From: Nemertoderma westbladi
Lineage: Eukaryota; Xenacoelomorpha; Nemertodermatida; Nemertodermatidae
Direction: 5' to 3'
NCBI GenBank assembly: GCA_032718475.1
Contig: JAUCBJ010003708.1
Span: 1-64,000, forward strand
Length of the DNA: 64,000 nt
The translations under genes were made by a program, and so were the position numbers. Positions within the stretch are counted from its first letter, which is position 1. Every line of letters starts with the position of its first letter. The notes beneath the pieces are model-generated. The model was not told where the DNA came from. It saw nothing but the letters and a program-made list of their open reading frames with translations, and did no database searches. Below are positions 33,919 to 44,800 of this stretch, in pieces.

Positions 33919-35880
33919 ATGCATCATGTTGTATTTGTATATTATTGTTTGTTTATTTTTCTACTGATTTACAATGGGGACTGTCATTCTATATGTAACA
34001 GCGAAGTTTACCGACGTTCTCGTCCCAACCACGGAGCTCGACTAACGTACGACCGCCTCTCCCGTCGTTCAGTCAGCCGACCTTTTCTCATTCGTCCATT
34101 TTTCGACTCTTCCGTCGGTGAACTCTCGGTAGAACTCCGCGCGTTGCTAACCGAGAGGATCTTCCCGGAAGCTTTGGACTACTTCGCCTCGACTCTGACC
34201 GCGGTAACTCCCCCGGATCGCGTTCAACTGCACCGCGATTGCGCCAACTACGAGGCGCCTTCCACGTACACCGAGGACCGTCGATACGAGTTCTGTCCCG
34301 CTCGAACGGGCTGCGGCGCGCAGACTCGCTGCAACGAGGTGCTAGTCCCCGAGTCCCACCTCCTTGCCTGTCGGACATTCGACGAAGATACGAAAGGACA
34401 GACAGTCTCCGGCGAGGACGGACCCGGCGTCTCCGACACTGACTTTGTACTTTACGTCTCCGCAATCGAGTCAACCCGTTGCCTAGGAACCACAGTCGCT
34501 TACGCGACCTACTGCCAGCTTGACCATGAGACAGACAGACCAGTCGCAGGTCACGCCAACTTCTGCCCACAAGCGCTGTCGCTCAAAGCGCATCACTACC
34601 TGGACATCCTGTCCACCGTTAAACACGAGATAATCCACACACTCGCGTTCAGTACCGGCCTCTTTGCCTTCTTTCGTGACTCCAACGGCGAACCGCGGAC
34701 ACAGAGAAACCCGTCGAGCGGGTTGCCCCTCGAATGGGACGAATTGAACGGCTGGTTCCGGTGGAGCGACGACACCGTGAGGAACGCGAGTTACCGCTGG
34801 GAAGTCCGAGACGGAACGCTGGAACACCCAGTGGCCCTGATGGTGACTCCGGCGGTGCGACGCGAGGCGCGGCTGCAGTTCGCCTGCGAGACGCTAGAGG
34901 GAGCCGAGTTGGAGAACCAGGGGGGCCCGGGGACCGCGTTGGTCCACTGGGAGAAGCGGATCTTTGAGAGCGAAGCGATGACCGGCGCGCACACGCAGAC
35001 GAGGTACTTCTCGCGGTTGACGCTCGCGTTGCTCGAGGACTCCGGGTGGTACCGGGTGTCGGACTACCGGAAGGGGGAGTCGTCGCCGTGGGGCGCGGCG
35101 CTCGGTTGTCGCTTCGCGACGGGCAGCTGCGGGGAGTGGATGCGCGCCAATGGTAACGACGGCGCGCCGTACTGCGCGGAGGTGCGCGGGGCGCGGTTGC
35201 GCACGCGATGCGACCCGCTGCGGCGCGCCGTTGTCGCGTGCAACCTTGTGGACCACGGGGCCCCGCTGCCCCAGGAGTACCGCTACGTCCCGCTAGGGGG
35301 CGCCGCAGTGCGATGGCGGGGGCTCCCGCTAGGGGCGCCCCTCTCGCACTACGGCGGCGAGGTCGAACTCGCCGACTTCTGCCCCTTCCCGCAGGAGATA
35401 GACTGGCGCGCCGACGGGGTCTCCGTGAGGGGGTCCCGCTGCGCGTTGCCCAGCAACCAACGGGACCCCCTGGAGGACGTCGCCATGGAGACGTACGGGG
35501 CGGCGTCCGTCTGTCTGGAGCAGCCGACCCAGTGGGTCTCCTACCGGTGCGACACCGCCACGCGGTTCCATAACACCGGCAGCGGTTGCTACGGCTACCG
35601 GTGCGCGCCCTCTGGTCTCGCCGTGGTCGTCGGGGGTCGCGACTACCCCTGTCGCTATGACAACGAGACTCTGTACATATCCGCGGTATCCCATGGTTAC
35701 CTGCGTAACGGCAGCGTTTCCTGTCCGCCCTGTCCGGATTATTGTCCGGTTTGTCCGGATCTTCCGACCGTCCGGTTGGTTTCCGACTCGGTTTCCGAGA
35801 TTCCCTGTAGCGGCTGCACCTGGACCCCTTGGTTGCTATGGGTTACCACTAGTCTCCTAGTAACCAACGATTTTCTATAA
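33919..35880 (+). CDS. LMLN: Leishmanolysin-like metallopeptidase (invadolysin, M8)
   Basis: A 653-residue zinc metalloprotease in one uninterrupted exon. I start it at the first ATG (33919), which gives a hydrophobic N-terminal segment suited to a signal peptide, followed by cysteine. The metzincin-type site is HEIIH at residues 236-240. The distal zinc ligand histidine is at 343 in the conserved context ALVHWEKR, and the Met-turn is EAMTG (Met about 354). A cysteine-rich C-terminal domain follows (for example the SVCL and SGCYGYRC contexts). The extreme C-terminus is hydrophobic, compatible with a GPI or membrane anchor. Length and domain order match animal leishmanolysin-like peptidase, a conserved cell-surface or intracellular protease linked in flies to cell migration and chromosome behaviour. 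The coding DNA is strikingly GC-rich (48 of 60 bases at 35281-35340) whereas both flanks and the first about 100 bases are AT-rich. AATAAA at 36155-36160 may end the transcript. No introns is unusual for this family in animals, so a retrocopy or transferred copy is possible. Confidence 0.9.
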   Translation: MHHVVFVYYCLFIFLLIYNGDCHSICNSEVYRRSRPNHGARLTYDRLSRRSVSRPFLIRPFFDSSVGELSVELRALLTERIFPEALDYFASTLTAVTPPDRVQLHRDCANYEAPSTYTEDRRYEFCPARTGCGAQTRCNEVLVPESHLLACRTFDEDTKGQTVSGEDGPGVSDTDFVLYVSAIESTRCLGTTVAYATYCQLDHETDRPVAGHANFCPQALSLKAHHYLDILSTVKHEIIHTLAFSTGLFAFFRDSNGEPRTQRNPSSGLPLEWDELNGWFRWSDDTVRNASYRWEVRDGTLEHPVALMVTPAVRREARLQFACETLEGAELENQGGPGTALVHWEKRIFESEAMTGAHTQTRYFSRLTLALLEDSGWYRVSDYRKGESSPWGAALGCRFATGSCGEWMRANGNDGAPYCAEVRGARLRTRCDPLRRAVVACNLVDHGAPLPQEYRYVPLGGAAVRWRGLPLGAPLSHYGGEVELADFCPFPQEIDWRADGVSVRGSRCALPSNQRDPLEDVAMETYGAASVCLEQPTQWVSYRCDTATRFHNTGSGCYGYRCAPSGLAVVVGGRDYPCRYDNETLYISAVSHGYLRNGSVSCPPCPDYCPVCPDLPTVRLVSDSVSEIPCSGCTWTPWLLWVTTSLLVTNDFL

Positions 35881-36183
35881 ATTATTTTTGTGCTACTTTT
35901 TTTTATATTTTGTTTATATATTTTTCTACCTCTTCTACTTCTACCTCAATATATTCTACTTGTCCGCCTCCCGAAATTTATCAGAGAAAGTCGAATAATT
36001 TTGTTTTTTTCTCTTTTCGAGTTGATATAAATATGTCCCACGTGCTGCGCGAAGGCCCCCACCTACTCGTTACAAATAGTAAGTAAATCAATCAGCTCGT
36101 TCACTTTGTTTCACATTCGATTATTTGGAATTTATTATAATTTTATGTTATGGAAATAAATGTTCATTATGCTGAGGAATTAA
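35881..36183. other. 3' flank of the peptidase gene
   Basis: AT-rich, with AATAAA at 36155 and, just before the next open frame, an acceptor-like TTATTAATTACAG ending at 36200. Bases 36041-36055 are the reverse complement of 17903-17917 (CCTTCGCGCAGCACG). Confidence 0.4.
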
Positions 36184-39100
36184 TTGATTATTAATTACAG
36201 ATACGGATACAGATATGGAATCGGTGAGTCGGTTCCTCAAGTGCCTGGGGTTGGGGAGTCGGTCCCTCAGCTGTCTGGAGTAGGTGAGTCGGTTCCTTCG
36301 GTGAACGGGGTTGGTAAGTCAGTTCCTTCACTGTCTGGAGTGGGTGAGTCGGTTCCTTCGGTGTCCGTGGTTGGTAAGTTGGTTACTCAAGTGTATGGGG
36401 TTGATGAGTCCGTTCCTCAAGAGTCTGGAATCGGTGTGTCGGTTTCTCAATTGTTTGGAGTCGGTGAGTCAGTTCCACAAGTTTCTGGAGCTAGTGAGTC
36501 GGTTCCTCAAGAGTCCGGGATCGGTGACTCGGTCCCTTCAGTGTCTGGAGCTGGTGAGTCGGTTCTTTCAGTCTCTGGAGTCGGCGAGTCGGTTCCTCAT
36601 GTGTCTGGGGTCAGTGAGTCAGTTCGTTTAGTGTCTAGAGTCGGTGAGTCGGTTTCTGAAATGTATGGATTCGGTGAATCGGTTCCTCAAGTGTGTGGGG
36701 TTGGTGAGACGGATCCTCACGTGTCTGGGGCCGGTGAGGCGGTCCCTTCAGTGTCTGGAGTCGGCGAGTCGGTTCCTCATGTGTCTGGGGTCAGAGAGTC
36801 AGTTCGTTTAGTGTCTAGAGTCGGTGAGTCGGTTTCTGAAATGTATGGATTCGGTGAGTCGGTTCCTCAAGTGTCTGGGGTCGGTGAGTCGGTCCCTTCA
36901 GTGTCTGGAGTCGGCGAGTCGGTTCCTCATGTGTCTGGGGTCAGAGAGTCAGTTCGATTAGTGTCTAGAGTCGGTGAGTCGGTTTCTGAAATGTATGGAT
37001 TCGGTGAGTCGGTTCCTCAAGTGTGTGGGGTTGGTGAGCCGGTTCCTCAAATGTCTGGGGTCGGTGAGTCAGGCGGCGCTGTATCTAGAGTCGGTGACTT
37101 GGTTTCTCAGGTGTATGGAGTCGTGCCTGCAGTCGGTGAGCCGGCTCCTTCAGTGTCTGCATCCAGTGAGTCGGTTGTTCCGGTGTCTGGGGTCGGCGAG
37201 TCGGTTCCTCCAGTGTCTGGAGTCGGTGAGCCGGTTCCTTCGGTGTTTGAGGTTGGGGAGTCTGTCTCTTCAGTGCCTGTAGTCGGTGACTCTGTTCCTT
37301 CAGTATCTGGTTTCGGTGAGTCTGTCCGTTCAGTGTCTGGAGTCGGTAAGTCGGCTCCTCAAATGTCTAGCGTCGGTGAGTCGGTTCCTCAGGCTTCTGG
37401 GGTCGGTGAGTCATTCCGCTCAGTGTCTGGAGTCGATGAGTCGGTTCCTCCAGTGTCTGGAGTCGGTGAGCCGGTTCCTTCGGTGTTTGGGGTTGGTGAC
37501 TCTGTCTCTTCAGTGCCTGTAGTCGGTGAGTCTGTTCCTTCAGTATCTGGATTCGGTGAATCTGTCCGTTCAGTGTCTAGAGTCGGTGAGTCGGCTCCTC
37601 AAATGTCTCGTGTCGGTGAGTCGGTTCCTCAGGGGTCTGGGGTCGGTGAGTCATTCCGCTCAGTATCTGGATTCGGTGAATCTGTCCGTTCAGTGTCTAG
37701 AGTCGTTGAGTCGGCTCCTCAAATGTCTCGTGTCGGTGAGTCGGTTCCTCGAGTCTCTGGAGTCGGTGAGTCTGTTCCTTCGGTGTTAGGGGTTGGTGAG
37801 TCTGTCCGTTTAGTCTCTGGAGTCGGTGAGTCGGCCCCTCAAGTATCTGGAATCGGTGGATCGGTTCCTTCATTGTCTGGAGTCGGTGAGTCGGTTCCTC
37901 AAGTGTCTAGGGTTGGTGAGTCGGTTCCTCAAGAGTATGGGGTCGGTGAGTTGGTTCCTTATGTGTCTGGAGTCGGTGAGTCAGTCCCTTCAGTATCTGG
38001 AGTCGGTGAGTCGGCCCCTCAAGTGTCTGGAGTCCGTGGGTCGGTTCCTTCATTGTCTGGAGTCAGTGAGTCGGTCCCTCGAGTGTCTGGGGTTGGTGAG
38101 TCGGTTCCTCAAGACTATGGTGTCGGTGAATTGGTTCCTTCAGTGTCTGGAGTCGGTGAGTCAGTCCCTTCAGTATCTGGAGTCGATGAGTCGGCCCCTC
38201 AAGTGTCTGGAGTCGGTGGGTCACTTCCTTCGGTGTCTGTTATCAGTGTGTCGGTCCCTTCGGTGTCTGTTGGTATTGGTGTGTCGGACACTCAAGGGTC
38301 TGGGGTCGGCTCGTCAGGGCCTCCAATGTCTGGAGCTGGCACGTGTCCAGTATGTTTGAGGGTCTTCGGAATAAAAGCCAATGGGACTCTGCGCACACAT
38401 GGCCCACCTGCCAACCGGTGCCTGGGATCTAGTGTCCAGCCAGATGCTTCAGCCTCCTTGCAAGGTCCCCCCATCAGACATTCCCAAGGGGAATTATCAG
38501 AGTGGGATATTTTGAATATAGTACGAGGGTGGCGAACAAGGCAGCTGAGACATGTCCCAAAGGCATCGAGGACCAACTTAGCTGACCTGTTCGCTGAGTT
38601 GTTTACTGCTATTGCAGACGAACCGATGAGAGTCCATAAATGGATCTGGCTACTCATAGTTGGCGACTTCTGTATCCCAGCGCCAAGTCGAGGGGGGAGG
38701 AAACACCAGCGATCTCTTGCTTCCCTCATTAACCAAAGGATCGCCGATTTCCGTGCCATGGTTAATTCAGGTTCAGGTTTTCCAACACCACCATTTCGGA
38801 CATCTGGCCCCTATTGCCAGAGGCCCCAGGAGGAGTCGGTTAGACTGGCTACCATGGTGGCAGAGAAGATAGAGGATGGTGACATCAAGGGAGCTATACG
38901 GTTAGCTTCCTCGAAGAACGCCATTGCCCCCAACACACCGGAGACACTAGAGTTGCTACGGGGAAAGCACCCTGCCAGACCAGATGATAGAAGAGACCCA
39001 CCACCGCCTGTCACCTCGTCTGCTCGCCCTTGTACCCCCACGATACTCCGGAGGTTGATCTCATCCTTCCCTAGCGGGAGTGCTGGAGGCCCAGATGGGG

Positions 39101-41223
39101 TGCGGCCTCAGATATATAAGGATCTTGTCACCCCAACAAATGGCGAAGCTGGAGAACGCCTCCTGTCATCCCTAGCAAGGTTCGTTGATGTTACCATGGC
39201 GGGCAAGGTGCCAACTGCTATCCGGCCTATATTCTTTGGGGCAAACTTGTTTGCATTCAAGAAGAGTGGGCCGGGAATCCGTCCCATAGCTGTTGGGGTT
39301 ACCCTTCGTCGTTTGTGTGGCAAGTTCTCTGGAACCTTAGCTGCAGAGAAACGGACAGAGTCATATGGATCGGTTCAGCTGGGTATTGGCTGCAAGTTAG
39401 GTGCGGAGGGGGCTGCCCACGCAGTAAGGGCGCTGGTCAATGGGGAAAATCCGGCGGGTTTCGTGTTGCTAAAAATAGATTTTAGTAATGCATTCAACTC
39501 AATCCGCCGAGACTCAATGCTGGAGACTGTCCATGCTGCTCATCCCGCGATTTATAATTACACCCTTGCTGCCTATGGGGAGGCAACCTTTCTCCTTAAT
39601 GGTGACCAAGTCCTACTCTCTGACGAGGGCGTACAACAAGGGGACACAGATGGCCCGCAGCTGTTCGGAGACACAGAAAACTCAACCATCCAGGCATTGG
39701 AATCGGCTTTCAATGTCTGGTACCTGGACGATGGAAACCTAGCTGATGACCATCGGGTTGTGCTGAGGGACCTCTCAAGGTTGATCGATGATGGGAGGAA
39801 ACTTGGGCTGATGATTAACCCCACAAAGAGCGAGTTGTTTTTCTTGGGGCCCGAGACAGAAGAATCACGTGCCGAGATCCAGATGGAGTTCGATGCTATC
39901 TGTGCCGGCATCCCATGCCCGCCGCTGGATCAGTTGACCATTCTTGGCGCCCCCATCGGAGAAGCTGCCATCGCCTCTTGCCTCACAGCCAAGGTCGGCG
40001 ACCTCACCACTCTAGTTAGCCGGCTTCCACTCCTTGACGCACATCACGGCTTTTTCCTCCTGAGGAACTCATTTGCCATACCCAGGCTGATGTACTTCCT
40101 TAGGGCTGCCCCATGTTTTAGGTTCCCCACCCTTCTTAGGGACTATGATCGAGTGCTTCGTGGTGCCCTTCAAGTGGTTGCCAATACAGAAATTGGTGAC
40201 CCAGCATGGGCCCAGGCTTGCCTACCAGCACGGGTTGGCGGTCTTGGTTTGGGATCAGCAGTGCAGCTCGCACCCTCTGCCTTCCTGGCTTCTGCGGCTG
40301 CATGTTCAACCCTTTCAAACCGCTTGTACCCTTCCGCAGGGATGCCGAGCCCAGCACGGGAATTAGCCATGACCATACGGAATGCGTCACTCCCCCCCGA
40401 CTCAGCACCACCCACTGTGTCAACACAGAGGGTGTGGATGGCGCCCATCCATCAAGAAAGCCTCGCCACCCTCCGTCTTGTAGCTTCTACTCTCGACCTT
40501 GCTCGACTGAACTCCCTCGATCACCCGACCGCTGGCTGCTGGCTTGATGCTCTTCCTAGTGCAGCTCTGGGGCTAAAACTAAGCGATGCGCAGTTTCGAA
40601 TTGCCATCGCCATTCGCCTTGGAGAAAAGGTGGTAGAGCCCCACATCTGCGACCGTTGTGGCAATCCAGTAGCGTCCAATGGTCTACATGGTCTCTCATG
40701 CCGGAGGAGCGCAGGCCGGTTCCCTCGCCACACCATGGTTAATGATATTGTGAGACGGGCATTGGTCAGCTGTGGGGTTCCCTCCATTCTGGAACCATCA
40801 GGACTCTGCCGCAATGACGGGAAGCGTGTAGACGGGGTGACACTTGTGCCTTGGTCCCAGGGTCGAATGCTAACCTGGGATGCCACAGTGGTTGACCCCC
40901 TTGCCCCTAGTCACCGCCAACAGACGCTAATTGCAGGGGGTCGTGCTGCAGAGGGTGCCGAACAGGGAAAGAACTTGACATATGCGGAGGTGATGGAGCG
41001 GGGTCATATATTTCACCCTGTTGCGTTCGAGACCCTGGGGCGCCCCGGTCCGGAGACGTCCTCCTTCCTCCAGGAGATTGGGTCCCGTCTCCACACCATG
41101 ACTCATGAGCCGCGCTCCCACAGGTTTCTACTTCAGCGTATCGTCATGGCCATTCTGGTGGGCAACGCGGCGTCTGTCCTGGCAACTGCTGGCCCATCCC
41201 CTGGTGGACTCTTTGGGGATTAG
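36184..41223 (+). CDS. Minisatellite-fused RLE-type LINE protein (reverse transcriptase)
   Basis: An open frame of 1679 codons with no ATG at its left edge (it opens at TTG after a stop). Translation must start at an internal ATG, or the frame is entered through the acceptor at about 36200. Residues about 10-705 are about 70 copies of a ten-residue repeat (GVGESVPSVS-like). From residue 721 comes a zinc finger (CPVCLRVFG then H and C), then a non-LTR reverse transcriptase: SAGGPDGVRP near 965, DFSNAFNS near 1105, EGVQQGD near 1155, and the catalytic YLDDG at 1180-1184. Near 1489 is a C-x2-C...H...C knuckle (CDRCGNP), then a restriction-like endonuclease pattern (KRVDGV with Asp 1550, then WDATVVD with Asp 1566). 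This order is known from R2/CRE-like LINEs, which nick a DNA target and reverse-transcribe their RNA onto it. The reading frame is intact, so the copy may be recent. Whether the repeat tract belongs to the element is uncertain. Confidence 0.82.
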   Translation: MIINYRYGYRYGIGESVPQVPGVGESVPQLSGVGESVPSVNGVGKSVPSLSGVGESVPSVSVVGKLVTQVYGVDESVPQESGIGVSVSQLFGVGESVPQVSGASESVPQESGIGDSVPSVSGAGESVLSVSGVGESVPHVSGVSESVRLVSRVGESVSEMYGFGESVPQVCGVGETDPHVSGAGEAVPSVSGVGESVPHVSGVRESVRLVSRVGESVSEMYGFGESVPQVSGVGESVPSVSGVGESVPHVSGVRESVRLVSRVGESVSEMYGFGESVPQVCGVGEPVPQMSGVGESGGAVSRVGDLVSQVYGVVPAVGEPAPSVSASSESVVPVSGVGESVPPVSGVGEPVPSVFEVGESVSSVPVVGDSVPSVSGFGESVRSVSGVGKSAPQMSSVGESVPQASGVGESFRSVSGVDESVPPVSGVGEPVPSVFGVGDSVSSVPVVGESVPSVSGFGESVRSVSRVGESAPQMSRVGESVPQGSGVGESFRSVSGFGESVRSVSRVVESAPQMSRVGESVPRVSGVGESVPSVLGVGESVRLVSGVGESAPQVSGIGGSVPSLSGVGESVPQVSRVGESVPQEYGVGELVPYVSGVGESVPSVSGVGESAPQVSGVRGSVPSLSGVSESVPRVSGVGESVPQDYGVGELVPSVSGVGESVPSVSGVDESAPQVSGVGGSLPSVSVISVSVPSVSVGIGVSDTQGSGVGSSGPPMSGAGTCPVCLRVFGIKANGTLRTHGPPANRCLGSSVQPDASASLQGPPIRHSQGELSEWDILNIVRGWRTRQLRHVPKASRTNLADLFAELFTAIADEPMRVHKWIWLLIVGDFCIPAPSRGGRKHQRSLASLINQRIADFRAMVNSGSGFPTPPFRTSGPYCQRPQEESVRLATMVAEKIEDGDIKGAIRLASSKNAIAPNTPETLELLRGKHPARPDDRRDPPPPVTSSARPCTPTILRRLISSFPSGSAGGPDGVRPQIYKDLVTPTNGEAGERLLSSLARFVDVTMAGKVPTAIRPIFFGANLFAFKKSGPGIRPIAVGVTLRRLCGKFSGTLAAEKRTESYGSVQLGIGCKLGAEGAAHAVRALVNGENPAGFVLLKIDFSNAFNSIRRDSMLETVHAAHPAIYNYTLAAYGEATFLLNGDQVLLSDEGVQQGDTDGPQLFGDTENSTIQALESAFNVWYLDDGNLADDHRVVLRDLSRLIDDGRKLGLMINPTKSELFFLGPETEESRAEIQMEFDAICAGIPCPPLDQLTILGAPIGEAAIASCLTAKVGDLTTLVSRLPLLDAHHGFFLLRNSFAIPRLMYFLRAAPCFRFPTLLRDYDRVLRGALQVVANTEIGDPAWAQACLPARVGGLGLGSAVQLAPSAFLASAAACSTLSNRLYPSAGMPSPARELAMTIRNASLPPDSAPPTVSTQRVWMAPIHQESLATLRLVASTLDLARLNSLDHPTAGCWLDALPSAALGLKLSDAQFRIAIAIRLGEKVVEPHICDRCGNPVASNGLHGLSCRRSAGRFPRHTMVNDIVRRALVSCGVPSILEPSGLCRNDGKRVDGVTLVPWSQGRMLTWDATVVDPLAPSHRQQTLIAGGRAAEGAEQGKNLTYAEVMERGHIFHPVAFETLGRPGPETSSFLQEIGSRLHTMTHEPRSHRFLLQRIVMAILVGNAASVLATAGPSPGGLFGD
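36196..38290 (+). repeat. 30-bp coding minisatellite (about 70 units)
   Basis: Period 30 bp, core GTCGGTGAGTCGGTTCCTC, encoding one ten-residue unit each and staying in frame with the downstream reverse transcriptase. Units fall into blocks, with longer segments duplicated (for example 36570-36690 resembles 36750-36870 and 36900-37010). Most units contain GGTGAGT, a near-consensus vertebrate/invertebrate splice donor. Confidence 0.9.
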
Positions 41224-41819
41224 GGCCCGGTCAGTAGCCTTTGCCGTAGCATACTCTAACGCAATGTTCAATGTATCGTATATTACAATATTACTTTTAG
41301 TTTTATATTATATCATAGATAAACTAATAGACAAGAACTAATTAATTAATTAAATTAAAGATCACATTTTATTAGAAAACTAAAAAAAAAAAATTAGTCA
41401 ACACATGTTGTGAATTACAATTAACAAACAGTAAAATAAGGATGCGAATTTTCATTCGTTGTAAAGGGCAAAAATTTACTTTTGAACCCAGAAAACGTTT
41501 ATTGACAATAAAATAAAATAATAAATATAATAAAAGTAAAGGTAAATAAAGGTAATAAAACATTGTTGCGCGGGTGTAGCCAACATGTATTTTACACATT
41601 TTTGTGTGGTATTGTTAAATAATTTATAATAGTTTTTGAGTTATTAAAAAAAATCCCCTAAAGTCAAGTATCCCTCACTCACCCTAGGCCTACATAGGCT
41701 ACTAATAAACTAAACATCTGCATTACCGCTACGTAAAAGTAACTGTCAACCCTTTACACAGTTACTGTAGTAAAGTTAATGTTTCGTACTTTAAGGTTTC
41801 CAGTTTCGGGTATTTTCAG
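41224..41819. other. LINE 3' region and ceramidase intron
   Basis: 3' untranslated part of the LINE, ending near the TTAATTAATTAATTAAATT tract at about 41341-41360, then AT-rich DNA leading to the ceramidase exon acceptor TATTTTCAG at 41811-41819. No ceramidase exon was found in it. Confidence 0.4.
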
Positions 41820-44800
41820 GGTTCCTTTGTTGCGGCCTTTGCTCAAGCTAACGAGGGCGATGTGTCGCCGAATACACAAGGAGCCAAATGCATTGATACT
41901 GGAAAACCATGCGCGCGGAATAGCAGCACATGCAATGGCTTAGTAAGTGGCCCCTCTAAATATGATATTTTATAATATTGACTTTCTTTTAGCCATAGTA
42001 GCAGCCTCTGTTATGTATACTGTAGTTTGAATAAAAACCAAATACATTTAAATTTTTCTAATTTCATCCCAATAATTAAAGTTTAATGGCTTCTTTATCT
42101 AATTACAGAATGAGAAATGTATAGCATTTGGTCCAGGCAAAGATATGGTTGATTCTACAAGAATCATAGGAGAGAAGCAATATAACAAAGCTGTCGAGCT
42201 GTTCAATGAACCCGGTAAATCTATACATGGACCAATCAAATCTAGACATAGATGGGTGGATATGGACCATCAGACCCTTGTTGTTAATGGAACCAAGGTG
42301 ATATCAAATATATTTATTAGTATTTTTCACAATAAATAAAAACGTCATAAATTCTCCCGCGATATCCAAATATTTTATAACTACTGTATAATTATTTGAA
42401 ACCTAATTATTATTTACTTATAAAAACTACTACTACTGAGAAATTTCAAATGAAATAGTATGATTATATATAAAATATTTATACATATATTACAGTATCT
42501 AGTATCTGTATATAATACTCGATATACTATTGTACTACACAAATATAATTGTAGGGCCCTATATATTTTTTAGGTAGCAACCTGCAGTGGAGCTTTAGGT
42601 TACAGTTTCGCTGCAGGAACCACCGATGGTCCGGGTATGTTTGATTTTACTCAAGGTACAACCCAATCCAATCCGTTCTGGAATATCATTGTAAATCTAA
42701 TAAAGAAACCATCAGAGGAACAGAAACGATGTCATCACCCGAAACCAATACTGTTGGATATCGGCGAGGTTAAGCTTATTTTTATGACCCAACTTTCAAA
42801 CACAACTGTAGTGCCACCCTTTCTGCTAGTTGGGTGACCTAATACTATTAGGTTCCTACAGTACTTTGATCCATACTAAAAGTTAACTCACACACTTACA
42901 CTTTAATTGGGGCGAGCCATGAAGTATGTGTCCTAATACACAGGCTTCAGTGTGCTCGATCAAATTAGTTAAAATATATGTTTTCAAACTTCATTGTACG
43001 CAAAGTCCCCACAACGAGCTAACCGCAATATAGTTCCTGGCCTAAAACACCAAGTTATGTGGCTGTTCTTATTCAATGTTTCATACATGCATTTTATTTT
43101 GTGATAGACATACTGTACAGTACTACAGTACTGTATAACTGGGTGGTGTTTCCAAGGCACTCATTTAGGCCTGCGAACGTTATGTACTGTAGGTCTGCTG
43201 TGCTCACGGTTCACCGTACAGTATATATTTACTATATATTTAGTTACTAATACAGTACCAGGTCAAGCGAGCTACATTACAAGGATATAATGACAATGAT
43301 ATATAGGCCTACAGTTTTTATTGCGAATGTTTTATGTTTTTAGGTAACAGTACCTTATGCTTGGAGTCCAGCTATCGTAGACACGCAGATTTTACAAATT
43401 GGTAACCTCGCTATATTGGCTGTTCCTGGGGAATTTACCACTATGTCAGGTTTGTGAGAGTTGTGGTTTATTGTGTATTAATTATACGGATATTTACAAT
43501 ATTTTAAATAAAAATCCCACCAATACTAACGACTAACGAGATATTATGTGAGGAATGCCTCTAAAAAAATTGGGTGGCCTGGAAAATGTTTAAATAACTC
43601 AATAGGGCGAATCTTTCCAGTAAACTTGTGATACGCAACTATATTAAAAAAAATATATATATAAGAAGAAAATATTTCGGTTAAATATATACTTTTTAAC
43701 ACAAATTAACTAATGTTTAAAACAGGAAGAAGGCTTCGAGACCAGGTTAAACAGACATTTGATGCGTCGAGTCACTCAAATATAACTGAAGTTGTAATTG
43801 CGGGACTGTCAAATACTTACGCTGATTACATAACCACCTACGAAGAATACCAGGTAAAGCAAGTTGTAAACGATACCTGGACAACCTATAGCCGAAAATC
43901 ACAGCTGACAAGAGTTAATACGAACAAAAATAATACTGGAACCTGCACCTTATCTGTGCCGTATATTATTTTATTTTATTACTTGCCACTGTAACCTGCT
44001 CTTTTCCATTAACATTTATAACGGCAGTCAGTTGGGGTTGTCTGCTGTCTGATTACTTGATCTTTACATATATATGTGTTCGCTACGTAACGTGTCGTTC
44101 GCCACACGTTGCCGGTCGCGTTCGTTAGGATTTTGTATAACTTCTGGATTGGGGAGATAACCGTTAGATCTATAGGATTGATAAAATAGGGATTACTGAA
44201 AATGTAGTGAAGGCCTACAGTTACCGCTTGAGTGGCTTGAGGCTACACTCGCATAGGGGCCTATGGAATAATCGTCTGAAAACCAGGAGGTAAGGGGTAG
44301 ATACAAGGTGGATTCCGCAGTAGACGGATAATTCGTTACTGTTATCCCTTTAAATAAATGGTGCAGTTCATCCACATGTGATGTTTAACTTCCATATATT
44401 TACCGTAATTCAACTTTATTATTCTTTTAGATACAAAGATACGAAGGTGCATCAACTATAAATGGACCTCATACTCTCAGCGCTTATATTAAAAACTTCC
44501 AATATCTCGCAGAAAAATTGTCCAAGGTAACAATAACTTTTAACTTTAAATTATCGCAAAACTTTTTGCCGAATAAGCAATGTGTTACGTACGAACTATA
44601 GTTTAGAGTATGATGTCTGACCTGACCTGAACCGGAACTGAACAGGTGTTCTGGGTCAATGACTCAGAAAACTTGCCACCTCCATGCAGCATAAAGGAGG
44701 TGCCACCTGTGGCCGCATAGACCCTCTTACTAAGGCAAATCTGCTCGTGTAATTAGGACCCCCTTTGTTCTGAGATAAGGATTCCCTTGGTCCTGGATTA

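Noticed and set aside
34088..35694. Several minus-strand and alternative-frame open frames over the peptidase gene
   Set aside because: High GC removes stop codons by chance; the M8 peptidase frame explains the region.
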